Assembly: GCA_900708905.1 (NCBI GenBank)
Contig: CAADRB010000015.1
Coordinates: forward strand, 887,487-951,486
Origin: Hymenolepis diminuta
Taxonomy: Eukaryota > Platyhelminthes > Cestoda > Cyclophyllidea > Hymenolepididae
Length of the DNA: 64,000 nt
Reading direction: 5' to 3'
Positions 43,901-58,900 of the stretch are shown piece by piece. The notes under the pieces were generated by a model that searched no databases, was not told the DNA's origin, and saw only the letters and a list, made by a program, of their open reading frames with translations. The position numbers and the translations under genes were made by a program. The first letter of the stretch is position 1, and every line of letters starts with the position of its first letter.

Positions 43901-46900
43901 CACTTAATTAACTTATCCCGCTAATTAAAATAAACCCCCTGAGGACACACGATGATTCTCTATGGGGAAGTTGAGGTTGCAACAGGGTCAAGACCTTCAA
44001 GTGCCACTGTGAGGTCAAGATAATTAGGTCTCAGAGATTAGTGATAACCTAGATAAAAATTTTGGGCAGGCATAGGGATTTATCATTCACCTTCACAAAT
44101 CAAAGTCTACATATTTGAACACGTAAAATCGAAACTTCATCATTTGTAAAAGTAAAAGATTTAAAAAGTTCAATTAAGAATGCGGGTAATTTTCCTTTTC
44201 TTTTACTTGGAAATTTATATTAAACTCATCAACAAAACTCACAATCGATTTTTCTATTTTGGTGTTGGATATAAGTACTTCATTTCTTTATTCATTATCA
44301 CAAAAACGGTAACATTAAAATGCTTGCGAGTTATATATTTTGATTCTAAACCATAAGATCAGGAATACATGCACAATTATGAAAGAGTTGGTTATTTATT
44401 TTCACTCTGTGTTACTCAAAAGAGATTTTCAAAGGTCAAACTACGAATGGACTTCACATAAGTCAAATCACTGAAATTTACAAATATCTGCTCTCTAAAC
44501 ACTTATTATAGACCATTAATGTCATCACTTTCATATGCCTTTATTTTTTGCTTCCCGCTGACATTTTTCTCAACGATTTCACCATTTTTTATATTTCCCA
44601 GTCACTTGTTTGCCGTCACTCAGTCGTCGGCCATCTCTATTTTCCAAATAAAAGTTACTGAAAATCCATTCTCGTCCTAGTTTATTCCCAAAAAGTACAT
44701 TTCGAGAAAGAACTCTACTTAGCCGGAGAGAGACTTTAAGAAAGAGCGCCCTTATTTTTGTGAAAATTTGCCTTATGGAGTGTTAGTCATTTAAATTCTT
44801 GTTAGGAAAAGTTTAAAGAAACGACTATTTTATTCAGTTTAGTGGCTTCTCACATCGAAGATATCTATCCATTCATTCATGAGTTCAGTGGCTAAGTGAC
44901 ATATTCCGAAACTGGCGTTTTACGAGGTGATTACGAGTCCGACGGGTAATTATCAACACGGCGATATTTCCCATTTTAACTTCTTTCTTCGAAATAAAAT
45001 GTCTACAGCAAATTGGACTTCAAAATTTGAAATGGTTCAAAATTACTAAAGAGAAGATCATTTCAGGGGCATGGGATATAATCGTATAAGAACTATTTTG
45101 CATGCTTGTTCTTGCTTTTATTCTGAGAGTAACTTTCTTCACTTTTGCTCACATATTTTTTTTTCAAATTTTTCGGCTAAGTGCAGAATTTTCAGTTGAA
45201 ATTCAAATTGAATTTGATCTAAACATCTGTAGTGACCTTGTCCACTGCTAATTATGAGTAAGGATAATAATTTTTATATATTCAGGGGATGGATAATATT
45301 AAAAGCACTGACTCTGCTTTCTTTCAGTTAATCACCCAGAGATATTCAGATTTTTATTTGTACGATTTAAATATCACAGATTCGCGAGCTTCAATCAAAT
45401 TAATATATGCAATCAGAATATTTATAAATAAGTGTGAAATAAACAATTTGTTTTAACTACGAAATAATATCATATTTGTACATCAGTCAATCACATATAC
45501 AAAAGCCGACATTTTTACGAATTAGTTGTCGTATTTTATTTTCTGGGGATATTTTTTTTCCAAATTTCGAAAAAGAGCGGCCAACTTTTGGTAATTTTAT
45601 GATCCAAACTAGTCGGTTTATTTTCCAAATCTATATAGCCAGTCGCGGTATGACTAATAAAATAGGCCTCGTCACTTGAATATGTCTACTGAATTCGTAT
45701 AATGGGATTCGTAGTTTTTGCACAATTTCAGTTGGTAGTGTCAGTTTCGGGTTGCCATAGTGATATATGGATGTAAGTAGCATATTCTTCACTCGCTTCA
45801 AGATATGTGACGTAGAGCTGTGACAGTTGTTGACATTCGTAAAAAACGTATATACCCCTTAATTCCTATTATGGGACGCTAAAATGATAATACCAGCAGA
45901 TCCGTAAGCGCCGTTATCTTGTATTTTCTAGGCTTGCCGCTTCGGTCGTGTACAACACTTAGAGCAGTTGATAGCCTACGGTGCCGATATCAACAGTCAG
46001 ACAACCTTTAATGGAAATACTCCCCTACACTTTTGTTCCTACAATGGGCAGGAATCGTGTGCGAGACTACTACTCTTTCGAGGTGCGAATCGGACATTGA
46101 AAAATCGGGCTGGACATACAGCTCATCAGGAAGCTGTTCTGGCCAATCATAGCTCCACAGCTGCTCTCATTCGCGATTTCCAAGAGAAGGATGTTGGTAA
46201 GTGGTCATTCTATTTTAATTTGCTTAGAATGCAGGTAAATACACTTAATTAATCCAACTCAAAATGGGGAAAAATTTTTTCCTTGTACTTTGAATCAATG
46301 TTTGCTTTAATTGTCAAATCTATACTCATTCGGTCATTTCTCTTATAATATTATCTTAGTTACTGTTTTTGTACCGTAGGATCTCGAATTCATGTAAATG
46401 GAACACATGCTCGTCTGTAAAGTTAGAAGTCACGGGTATGATGTCCATCGGTCTGGCTGATAAATGGAGTAAGAGTTCGACTTTCTCACTTGAGGGCCTC
46501 TATGATGCTACCACTATTCATAACAAGTGTATAAAAGTCATTCTAAATGGACATAGGTGTTATTATTATCAGATATGTTACAGCTACTAGCAAACTCTAC
46601 AAATCAAGCTTGCTTAACACTGGTAAAGAATTAAAATTTTTCAGATTTTAATTGTATTCCTATTCAAAATGCTGGATGAGCTTAACTGGATACACTTTCA
46701 TACCGCTGGAGGAAAACAAAACAAGATTTGTTTACCAATTATATGAAACCTGATTTCTAAATTTAAACAGATCAAGTCTCCTCATTTAAATAAACAAGAA
46801 TTTCAAATTTCTCTCATGCAGCTTAAGTGTAAATCAGGGGTTATCGTAACAACCTCTGGGTTTGGGAAAATTACATTCGTTTATTTACTTCTAAACCATG

Positions 46901-49900
46901 CTTGAATAGGACATAAGTGATAAATTCTGCTATTTAGACAGTAGAAGTGTGTCAATGACGAAGCTTTCAAAATATGTCTGTTGAGTGAAAGGTCACGAGA
47001 TCGACATTCATCGGGGCAAATTCAGTGATGTGAGTGGTCAACCACATTGGCTATTTTTGGTCCCTAAGAGGGTGGTCGGATGTGAGTTTCTCATAAAGGG
47101 TTCTCCTCTACCTAAATTTTATTCTACTTCTGGTGAATTTAGGAATTTATGTTAGCAGTAACGTTAAGGTTTTAAATGATTTCCTGGCGGGATTAGGTGT
47201 CGCAGAAATCGAAATATTATCCACTCTTGTATTCTTTCAAATCGTAGTGGTGGCAAATTTAAGATTAGGAAATAACCACCAGATTTAAAATATCTGTTGA
47301 ACAGAAAATAAGTTAATGAAGAATGAATTGTCGCACTATGAAAATGGAGATATCATCTGCACCAAGTGTTATGGAGACTATCTAATTTCTTATTTATACA
47401 GCCATTTTCATATGTCATTTCATTTTAAATTCATGACGGCTGTGAATAAGGCGCACTAATTTCAGGAAGTCTCCATACAGTAGTAATTTCATAGGGCTTT
47501 ATTTAAAGAAAAGTAAATCATATTAAACTCTCTATGCAAATATTTTATTCTCTGCACATAGTGTTTATAAGTATACTCTACTAGAAGGAAAAATCTAAGA
47601 ACTACTTTTTCATCAAGTGCGTCATTTTATCCCCTCTTCTATCAATAGGATTTTGAAAATACAAACACTGCCTAGTGTTTATTTAAATCCACACATCTCT
47701 TTAGAGGCTTTTTTCTCTGTTTCTAGCACTCTGAAACCCCAACTTTTCCCCATTCACTTAGATTATTATCAAATTATAATATGCTACTTAATTATTTCAT
47801 TCCATAGCCGTGTTGAAAGTGTTTCATCAGCTGATAAACTACTGAAATTGGGGTAGTACCTTCTCCTAGAGTTATGGAATAAAACCAGTTTTTAACTTTA
47901 ATTTCAATAAGGCAGTCACATTTTCTCCATGTTTTCAGTACATTATTGGGTCAAAAATTCAATGAATTTTACTTTCTAATGACTTTTCCATTTAAAAGAA
48001 AATAATCTGCCAAGCACTTCACACGTGCACAGGCTATAGTATCAAATTTTTTAAAAATAGGACGGCTGGTGTAAGAATGACCTCTCTCTATTGCCTAGTC
48101 TGCGTTTTCGTCGACATTAACTTAATTTGCGTTTGGATGACCTCATATTTTCTAGAGCACGCAATATATGGTTTACATGGTACCTTTGGTAACTTTGTAA
48201 TTAGTTGGGTGAACTAAACGTGCTCATTTTAATTAGTTTAGAGAAGTAACAGTCGCTTGGCAAATAGTTCAATAGAAGAAGCTAGCTTATCACGATTATT
48301 GTCGAATAGAAGGGTTGGTGAGGTCTGTTGAATTATAGAATCGTATTTGCGAATTACGCCTTATGTTGTCGTGATTTATAGATATTCTTTCCAATTCATA
48401 CAATTTTTTTGTATTTCGAAAAATGTTGTTTGAGATAAGTCGGGAGTCCCATCTGAGCAGATTTTGAGTATACATCTCCACAGTTCGGAGTTCTAAATTG
48501 TTTATGCATCAAATTTTGATAGTTATCGATTTGTTTTATTGCCTAAAAATATGTACCCTGGAGACTTTTGACTAAGCATGCAGAAGATAGGGGTAGAAAC
48601 TGATATCTAGGTTCGAAAAGTCTAGACAAGTTAAGATCTACTGAAAGAAGGCGGAGTTGTGTCGAGTAAAGCTTATTGATTTTGTAAAGTAAGACTCCTC
48701 CACACTGTTTTAATGTTAGGAAGCCTACTTTCCCCACTCTGCTCTATGTGCCCATTAGAAGTCACAAAGCTGCAACCGAATCAGAGCAGCGGAGAGAGTT
48801 GGTCATCCTGATTCAAAAGTAACAACTCTGCGGCTTTGCTCCTTATTGTCTTCCTAACAATTGAGTAAACCTGAAACCGCAAGATATGGAGTAAAGGTAG
48901 ACTGTTTATTCTTAAAGTGTGCTATATAGATCTTGGCAATGGGAACGACCGTCACAGAGTATCAACTCTGTGGGGGTAGCCATAGCTTTCATGACCTCAG
49001 ATCACTTCACTTTCACATTTGATAGTTATATCGAACGATTAAGTATTAGAATTAATTTAAACCACCTAAGCAGAACATTCACCTTAAATTCACCTTTAAT
49101 GCAACAGGCATTATCCAAGGTGACCTTTAGGACCAATAAGAATAAAATCAATCCCTGTTACGGGGCAATAGTGAGTACATTTTCATGGTAAAATTAAAAA
49201 TGTATTATTTAGCACTAATCAAATAGAAACGGCAGGACACGCGCTGTTTACAAGTGACCAATCAGTAATTAAGTAGCATTGATCCAGGCTTATATTTCAT
49301 TAAAATTCATTCCTCTTGAAATTTGTGTTGAGTATTGTAGTAATGTAAATAATCGACACTGTTGATATTTGTACAATGAACCTAGCAGCTTCATCAATTT
49401 CATAGTTTAGTGAGGTTACCTTAAACTCTCCAGCTAATTAGCTGTTTCATCGATGTTTTTACCAAATTTCAGTTCCTTTGCGTGGCAGTCCAAAGTACAA
49501 TCAGAAGCGACGCCAAAACAGTATATCTCGACCACTTGAACAAAGATGCGCAAGTCTCGGTCGACTCTCTGGAAATTTCTTCTGTGTGGAGACCCTTAAT
49601 TCCTCTTCGCCAAATCCACGGAAATCTCCCCTCACCAATGGGAAATCGAATCTCACAACCAATGGAAATAAAAGACCACCCTTGGCTAGTAGTACTAGTG
49701 GATTTTCTCTGTGTGGAGATGAAGATTGTAAGTTCGATTTATTAATTTTACTGACCTCACATGCAGTCCCTGTAAATAGCTAGGTTATCAAGACTACTTG
49801 TTTCCTAGCTAATATAAATGGATGAGTATGTTATTATCTTAGAGTGAACTGATCCATTCAATCAAATGTCGCCGAATACGGCGGAAAATAGAAATTCTGC

Positions 49901-52900
49901 CCTTTAATAGGTCTTCCATCTCCATCCTGTATTCAAATTACACTGACGCAACAGAGTTATCATTTTCGGGGTCATCAATATTTTGTACAGGAAGAAATCG
50001 ACATTTAAATGAAATTTGGATTCTCCAAAGTAAAGGTGGAGGTGTCCAATTTTGAAAATTTTTTTATTTTATCTTAGACTGAAGAACCTTTGTGATAGAA
50101 TAATCACAATTTTCTTCGTTAGCATGTGTGTAGGCATTCTATTCTGCAAACTCATTCTACTGAAACAGATATCTGATGATTCAGTAGAGTAGTTTGTTTG
50201 GTGATGGTTTTTAAATCCTTTTTTCTCCTGTTGTGGTCATAATTATGACTCAGTAGGACATTATTGGGCTTTCCAATGGTAATTATTTCGGCACTCATAT
50301 TTATAGTATAAGATGCTAAAGGCAATAATTCAAGAAAAAAGAATGAAATAAAGTCACTATTCATGAATTTTCGGGAAGAGGGGATCCTACCATCGTAAGA
50401 CAAATATCCTCATATTAGATTTGGAATTTCCTAACAGTAACCAAATAAGGAATCTGTAGCCGCCAGCAGCTGACTCTGGGTATCTAATTAGCAGTAGTAC
50501 GCTTTAAATGAATGCTGCAATAGGTCTATGTCATTTTTGATTGACTCCATAACAAAACTAAATAAAATGCTATAGTTCAAGCAAACAGTTTTCATTAATT
50601 ACTAAAAATAATGTCTTCGAAAAAGAGGTAGAATTTAATCTTCTAGGTTTTATATTTACTAAAATTCTTGGAAAGTGTTTTGCTAAATTATTTAAATTTC
50701 TTAGAAATTTCCAGTCATATGAAATAAACAGACTGACCCAAATAGTTTTCAAAATCTTCTTTATTTGTCGTGACCTTTTAATCTAGTGTCTTAAACAATA
50801 TCAAAGTTTACAGGCAAGCAAAGCATACGGTTTAATCTATCTATACTCCTTTATCCAAAATATTTAAGTGGATTAAGACTACTAAAGGGCACTACATGGC
50901 CTTGGCTTAATTGATGCTTTGCCCATCTAACACGTTCATTTGTAACTTATCCAAATCCTAAGATATCAGCACTGCCAACGATTTCGAAATAGTGTATGCT
51001 TTATGCGTTGCCATGTAAATATATAAGGGGGACATACACAACAGACCTTTGGCAGGTGGGTTAATTTATGCAGGCAAAAGCGCCATCATTACCTCGCTAC
51101 TTAAATGCATTTCAGCAACCGATGAACGAATTCCGGAGGCAGGAAAATCATTGAGAGGAATACGAAAGAATTCTACATTGGGAAACCAATCTCCCCTGCC
51201 AAACGGAAATCTAACCATCGGTCGATATCAACAAAATCGATCGGCGCTGAATGTCCAAAATGGACTACCTGCATATCGAGATAATTTAGATACAATGTCG
51301 CTCAGAAGCTGTGCATCATCTTTCGGCGGTAGGTCTAAATATCTAAACCTAAGGTTAAAATTTACTCCAGCATTTATTTTCTTGAACATGTATGTGACCA
51401 TTTCGTCAAAAATAAATTTGTGCCCAGCTCGAATAAAATTGAATTAATTTACAAGTTAAGTTGAAATTTAAGCAAATCTCTTAAAAACGGCCTTACAATA
51501 TCTGTCGATTGAATAGCATTAAGTGCTTAAAAAGATCTGAGATTTCGTCAAAGTTTCTTTGTTTTAAATAGGTGTAAAAGTAAAGCTATTACAGTTCCGA
51601 ATTTATTCCATTATTTATTGAAGAAAGATGGGCAGAAGCAACTGATTGTTATTGCAGTTTATGGCTTATAAGAACTTTCAAAATTACTGAAAGAGACTGC
51701 TTTAAAATTGCTCATTCCGAGTAACTAGGTTTCACCAAAAGAAGCTTCCCATTCCGAACTCTGCATTGACTGTCCATTACGTCACCGCGATGCCGCTCAC
51801 TTGTTCTTTTTATTGTCAATTTTTTGTGACGTCCTTCTGAAGCTTAAATCTAAAAAGATTCCCAGGGAATCAAAACTTGTGATTCGATGATCATCCAGTC
51901 TAGCCTTTTCAGTCTAGTCCTCTCTTTGATCAAAACAAGTCCTCTCTAACCCTCAAGAAAATCAGAAGCTTATAAACACTTGCAATATTAAACCTTAGCA
52001 CCTCATCTGCCCTTTAAAATGATTGTTCCTCCTTGCAATTTCATAATTTCTTTTGGCAACGTGTTAGTTAGTACAGTTACACTTGTATTGGACATGCGTT
52101 TTTTTCTCCACAGAACTCACCTCGTCTCATTGTATTAAGTTGTTATTGTGCGACTAAACTCATAATGCGGGCGTTAACTTAACCGTATTTCTGCGACCAG
52201 CAACACGCCCAAACATGCGTTCAACATTGGTCGTGCCCTCAGAGAATGCATGACTCATCAGGGGTTGACGTGAGAGTGACTGTTGTGTGTGCAAATTTCT
52301 TAGCTAGTCGTCGCGTACCTACCTAGCCAACCGCCAACTCCGCTTGGGAAACGCCCTTCGTCATCAGCTCCCCCCTGATTGCCATACGATAGTTGGGGGG
52401 AGATTTGTAAAGCATGGATTCAGTTAACAAGTGCTTGTATAACGATGTACTTTCTTGTACTGTATAGGTTATAAAGTTTAAGAAAATTGGAGAAGAATTC
52501 ACCTGCGATTAACACCTTTTAGTTAAACTACCAGACTACTCAATTTTCTTCAGTTTTGAGATAAATTGCTAGGCATTTATGATCAAAATACTGATTTTTA
52601 AAGTAAAACATTAGTTCTTCTCATACATTTGTAATACATAGGGAAAATGAATCGAGGCTGGAGGTTTAGTAATCGCCCATTATATGAAAAAGGACTTAGA
52701 AAAATAATATGACGATGACGTTTCATAAAAGAATTAAATTGAATCTTTTAGAAGTAGTCTCCTCAATACGTAATTCTTAAATAATTTCATATGTGTAGAA
52801 TATTAATTTGCTGACAGTCAGTTAAAATAACATCTTCTTTGAATACCTATAGTCAGACATAAGGATGGGTTTAATGGCATTTCGGTTAATCCTTCCTTTC

Positions 52901-55900
52901 GCAAATTGGATGGTCCATTGAAAAACTACTTTCTTATCAGAGGGAAGGGGAAAGGGAAGAGGCATTTTATGGCTGTCAACAGGCCCCAATTACGCTCGCC
53001 GTTGATTAGATAAACATTCAAACACTATGAATTGAATGTATGTGTTCTAATCTTCCAGTTAAAGTAATACTGTACTGCATTCATTTCTGGATCTATTAGC
53101 GTCTACATTATATTACTCAATAAAATTGTTTCATACTGTCCATGTAATGGAATATAAAGTTTTGCATTTCTTCGATTCAAATCACTCTATAATACCATGA
53201 TTAATTATAAGAAGATATATATGAGTAAATATAAAGAAAGAAGGTGGGAAATGAGGAACAAAATATTTGTAATGAGAATAAACCTTTTCGATACATCACA
53301 GTTGGGAGTTGATAGTAAGGAAAGTCAAATATTTTCGAATCCTATGCGGAGTTTGTAAAAAATTGTGCCACTCAAACAAGTGGATGCGTAGCTATTACTT
53401 GATGAGGAACTTTAGGAAAGGAAGGGATTTGGACCATGAGACTCGGGGTTTTGCCTATTTCATCAGGTCGGAAGACTTTTTCCAAAAAAACCCTCACACA
53501 GAATCAGATGTCAACGTTGTGGATAACATTCTGATATGCGGCGTTTCAATCATTTATTAGACTAAAGGTGGCGGGAAATCGGCCATTGGAAGTCTTTTTT
53601 TGTGGAACAGTAATCTTGTCGATAGTGCAAGAGCATTGTTTTTCTTTTTACGAATATTTCTACTTCACCGTTTTCATCCGAATTTTCTTCAGGTGGAGAT
53701 TTATGCCTTTAGAGACAGGAATTGATATTGCTTGCTTTTTCAACCGTAACAGTTTAGCAATGAGATATTTCGGTTAACGTTATCCGTACTCATACCCGGG
53801 AACATGACCTTCTCCGTATTATATTTCCGGCTGAAAGGTAAGGTAATCCATATCCCATGCAGGCAAACAGAACATTTCCTTAACAACGTGTCAAAGAGAA
53901 GCTTTCGTTGGGCCACAAGTCCTCTCTCATTTTCCTTCTGGATCTGAGCCACAACAAGCAGTCTAGATTATCCTATTATCAACGTACCACTATACTATTG
54001 AAAAAAATTTGACATTTATGTCCGAAATTAAAGATCATTAAAACTCTAAAATACAAAGAACTTGACTGGAAAAATTCCTATTTGCACTACTGTGTCTACT
54101 TCCAGGAGCTGAACACCCAAAAAAATTGACGATATGTTAGAAACGTAAACTTCAAGAACTTTAGTTTTGCTGATTGCTAAAGTGAAAGTATTTTATGAGC
54201 AAGTTTGTGATTTGATGCATCAAACATTTATCCTGAATATGGGCAGTGGTCCTCTCTCACAAGGAATCCTCAATCCTCTTACCAACTCTCACGTTCAAAA
54301 TTGTCAGAGTGAATACGAATTCTCAGCTAAACTTTGTTCGAATAGTACCTTTCTTCCAGGTACGAAAATGACAGAAAAACGATTTATATTATGTAGACAA
54401 TGTGTAAATTAATATTCTTTTTATTCATTATTATTAGTGTTCACGTTGAGTGGCCACCAATTAGCTCTGCTATGATTAAAATGTTCTTGTTACTTAACTG
54501 CTCACGTAAACTATTATCATCCTGCATTTTCGGCCTTTGGGGGAAAACGATGAATTGAAGTGGTATGAAGGATCATCTTAATTAATCATCTGATCAGTAA
54601 GCAATGTATATTGTTCAGTAATCCAAGAGTGAATTGCAAACTTTGAATTGTGGAATGTGAACTGCCCAATTCAGTAAATGTCATGTAAACCGAATCGAAA
54701 ATTCAAATGACGTTAGACACTTTTGGTGCACTGACTTTCTTCTCAATATCATCTCGAATCCCTCCCTTTATCGCTTAATAAGCTTTACTGTTAGCCGATT
54801 TTAATTCCTTTCCCAGGGTGAAAAATTGTTGCATTTTTTGCATTTACGTTTCAGAGAAAGCTACATTGGAACTAAATTAGACTGCCGATTATACTCCGTG
54901 ATGAATTTCCTTTAAATTAGTTATGATTTCTAGTATAAATAAGCAATTCACAAATACTTGAAAGCTTATTCCAGATGAACTGATACTAGGTTTAAGAGCA
55001 TTATTTGTCCAAAGTTTTTTCATTTAAATATTTTCATAAAAAGATGATGAAACGTGTATATTTTTATATAAAAGGAAATTCTGCGCAATACGGAAGTAAT
55101 ACAGTAGCTTATAATGCGCTTTGGCCTTTGTTCATTTTCATCCGGTATCTAAGTAATCCCTAGCAATAAAACGAATCCCAAATATCTGTTGATTTTTCAT
55201 ATTATTATTTTACATTTATTAGTTGAAAGATACAATTTGACAAATTTGGCTCTCATTGCCTGAAAAACATTTCTTGCCAATTTGTGTGTTTATAAGGATT
55301 TCAATGCTTAGCTGCATATGAATAGTTTATTTTTCGGACTACAAAAGTGAAATAAAATATTGACCTATGAGTACCAATAATTTCATCAAGTGGCTCGATT
55401 TATAAAATCTCTGTCTTTAAGCTGCCTGCCGTAAGTGGAAAAGGGCTACAATTTTGCATCATGAGAAAGCATCTGGATGCAATTAATAGTAATGTAAATG
55501 GATTTAGTGGAAGTTGAGAATAAAGTTATATTAAAAATGTCTTACTTCATTCGATTTTCACATTCAGTCCGCATTTTTTTTCACCTAATGGACATAGCTA
55601 ACTGTTTCACATTTCAATAATCAAAAATGACAATTGCGGTATTTGTCTTCAGCGTTCCCGAGATTTTCAGAGTTAGTTAAGCATGGATTAATTTGAATGG
55701 TGCATTCTTCAGGTTATTACTTTTCTAATGGCAAAACAGTACTAGTTAACAATTTTAAGAATGCAGAGTCCACCCACTATGGATCCTATGGGAACTCGAG
55801 GTTATAAGGTGTTACCATTAACTTGTTGGTCCGTTAAATTCACAACAATAAAGAAATCTTAGGCAAAGTATTCATATTTTCTAGCTCAAGGTAAAGAATG

Positions 55901-58900
55901 GAGCACAAATTTCATTGAGCGAAAATTGTACACGTTGTGTTCCTCGTTTTAAGAAAAATCGCATTCTGGAATCCTTATTAACCAAATCAATTGGTTGTTA
56001 CAATATTAAGATCCATGAAATACATTCTGTGCATGGGATTGTAGACGTAACAGTGAAGGTTCGAGAGTAAGTAAGAGAGATAAGGGAGAAGTGTAGGAGT
56101 TGGTAACTGACAAGGATGTCCGCCTCCTACTTCCATGTGTGTGAAAAATGGGGTCTTTATATGATTTCATAGAAAAGGAGTGGGATAAACAGATGGAATG
56201 GTTCCGGACATCACTGATTGGGGAAACTGAACACTAGCAGCACTCACTCAAGGACCACTTAATTAACTTATCCCGCTAATTAAAATAAACCCCCTGAGGA
56301 CACACGATGATTCTCTATGGGGAAGTTGAGGTTGCAACAGGGTCAAGACCTTCAAGTGCCACTGTGAGGCCAAGATAATTAGATTTCAGGGATTAATGAT
56401 GACTTAGATAAAAATTTTGGATAGGCATAGAGATTTATCCTTCAGAAGGATCAACCGTTATAACTACAAGTGATCAATAAAAAGGTAGAAGACTACAAAT
56501 TCTCTATGCAGATAGATTTCTGTATGTCTTCTCTCGGACCAAGTGCCTTATTTCCGTGGGTTTGTAAGATTATAATTTGGATTAACAGACTTTTATGTAA
56601 GTATCGTCTATAATTCCTGAGAGTAACGGCGGGCTCCATTGCGCCATTCTGATTAAATTCATCCCGAGCCATCGCATGACATTAGACATAATGGGTGGTC
56701 ACACCCTGTAATTACTGAATGTACACTAATGGATTACGAGCTATCGCTTTATGATGATTCAGTTGTCTACATTGCAATTATAGTATTCGTACATTTCCTA
56801 ATAATTCAATTTAAAAAATGATAAATGCCTATGGAATAATTTGAAAAATAACGATAATAAATACCAGTTTACTAGTATATCAAACGGATATATTGGTTTA
56901 AAATCTTGAATTTGGGGAAGGAGGGCAAATACTTTGATTAATGAATTTTAAGATTAACTTTCTGTGGCCTTCGGACCTCCAGTCTTGATACATAATAAAA
57001 TCCTTCTGAGACAGGATGGCCTGAATGTGATTAACTTATCCCCACGGTCAAGTGTATCTTTTTCAACAGCTCCAAAAAAGTAACTATGTACAGTATTTTA
57101 AGATGTGATTTAGTCTATATTCGTTATCTCCGGGCCTTTGTGTATAGTTCCTAATCTTAGTATATTTTCATATTTAGTTCATATTTTAGCTCAAATTTAA
57201 GAACGTTTGTTAGGGTTATCCAACAGGTTTCTTCAAAATTAGCTGAGTTTGTTTCCTCGCAAATGTCTTCATTGAGGTAGATTTGGCTTGGTCTTTATCA
57301 ACAAAAATTCAATTTGGCAAAAGTTTACAAATTACGAAAATTCCGAAAGAGAGTCATTTACAATCAGTGAAGTTCTTTAAGTTTGTAGCACTGATATTTT
57401 ATATAATGCGGGAACACAGTGATTTTTCACTCTTGTTTCAGATTAATTGATATCTTAACCTCCAGTAAACTTTGCGATATTGTTTCGTCTCTCTTCTTAA
57501 TGAGCAGGTTATCTTCGGGTGAGTCCCCATTGGAGATCTTGATTATTAAACATAGTTAATCAATTAACCAAATAGGGTATCTTGTTTTCACCATAAGCAT
57601 TACAAGAGAATTGCTTTCCTCCTTTTCTCTTTTTATTTTTCTCTCAGTAATTTCTAAGTGAGCAGAACTGGTCCTGCCAGCATATATTAACTCCATTTCG
57701 TTAGTTTATCCATATGTCCTATACAATGCATCCCTGTCCTTTTCCTCAATTTATATAAATTCAGTGGAATATTTCTAAATGTATACGTTAATAAAAGTAA
57801 AGGCATTAATGGACCGAAAATAAATCAATAATTCACATTAAGTTCAATATGGGGAATGATATAGACCAATTCAATCATAAATGAAAATATTGAAACTAAG
57901 ATGCTTTTGCAAACAATTTCCAAAGTTTAGTAGAAATTTTAAATGGACTGGATTACTTCCTAAGCTCATTTCAAGAAAGCGTTTTCTAATACTTAACATG
58001 AATAGAGAGTGGCATCATAGAGCCTTCCTGGTGAGTGGCTCGAATTCTGCCATCCTCTATATTAGCTTGACTTGATCACTGCGGTTAGGCATTCTACTCA
58101 CTGGCTGTTCGCCGATGGGAATTGAACCCGCAACTTCTGACATTGCAGACGAGCGTGGCGACCAATGAACCACCAATGGCTGGATTACATTGTGTTTATT
58201 AATTATTAACGAAAAATATTTACATGAAGAAATTCGGTACTAAAATTGGAATAGGTGGCCATGGTAGTAAATTTATGCTAGGGAAGTTTTCTTCACTTGT
58301 TAAAAGGAGTATGACTCATTTGTGAAAAATATGTATATAAAAATGCTTATCAAAGCGAACTGTTGACCTTGAAGACCGATTTACTTTTCGACTGTCAAAT
58401 TCGAGCTTCAGGCAGATAAGAACTCCCTCAAGTAACCCACGTTAAAGCCTTTAGGGCAAAGAAGCTTCGAGCACTGCTGAAGATCAAGAGAAATTTTCAT
58501 TTTCAATGATCGGAATCATTAAAATTTACTCTATTTCTAAATCTATAGTATAGTATTAGTAGGTTTACGTCTCCCTGGCCGACTTGTATATGCTTCTCAG
58601 CTACAAAATGTTACTGATCACTTTAATTGAATTTACTTAAGAACAACGCGAATGAACATGTTTCCTTGCATTGACTTTTCATTACAAATATCTTTTTGAG
58701 TATTCCTTCAGTAGTTAATAAGATATTTAAATGTAATTATTTTCTAGTGAGAATCGCTAAAAACGTGGTACCGTATCGACTGATCTTTATCTTGTATGTG
58801 TACTCATTTCAGGCTTTGAGACTGGAGATTATGAATACGTTCTCAAGCATTCAAAGTGTTGAATACTAAATAAGCGAGAAGCTATTTGATTAATAAATTT

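Larger units (their letters stand above)
42598..45931. other. SHANK intron 6
   Basis: Holds the LTR-gag remnant; 44086-45931 is AT-rich with nothing named. Confidence 0.55.
46197..49472. other. SHANK intron 7
   Basis: Two SINE copies; remainder AT-rich and unassigned. Confidence 0.55.
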
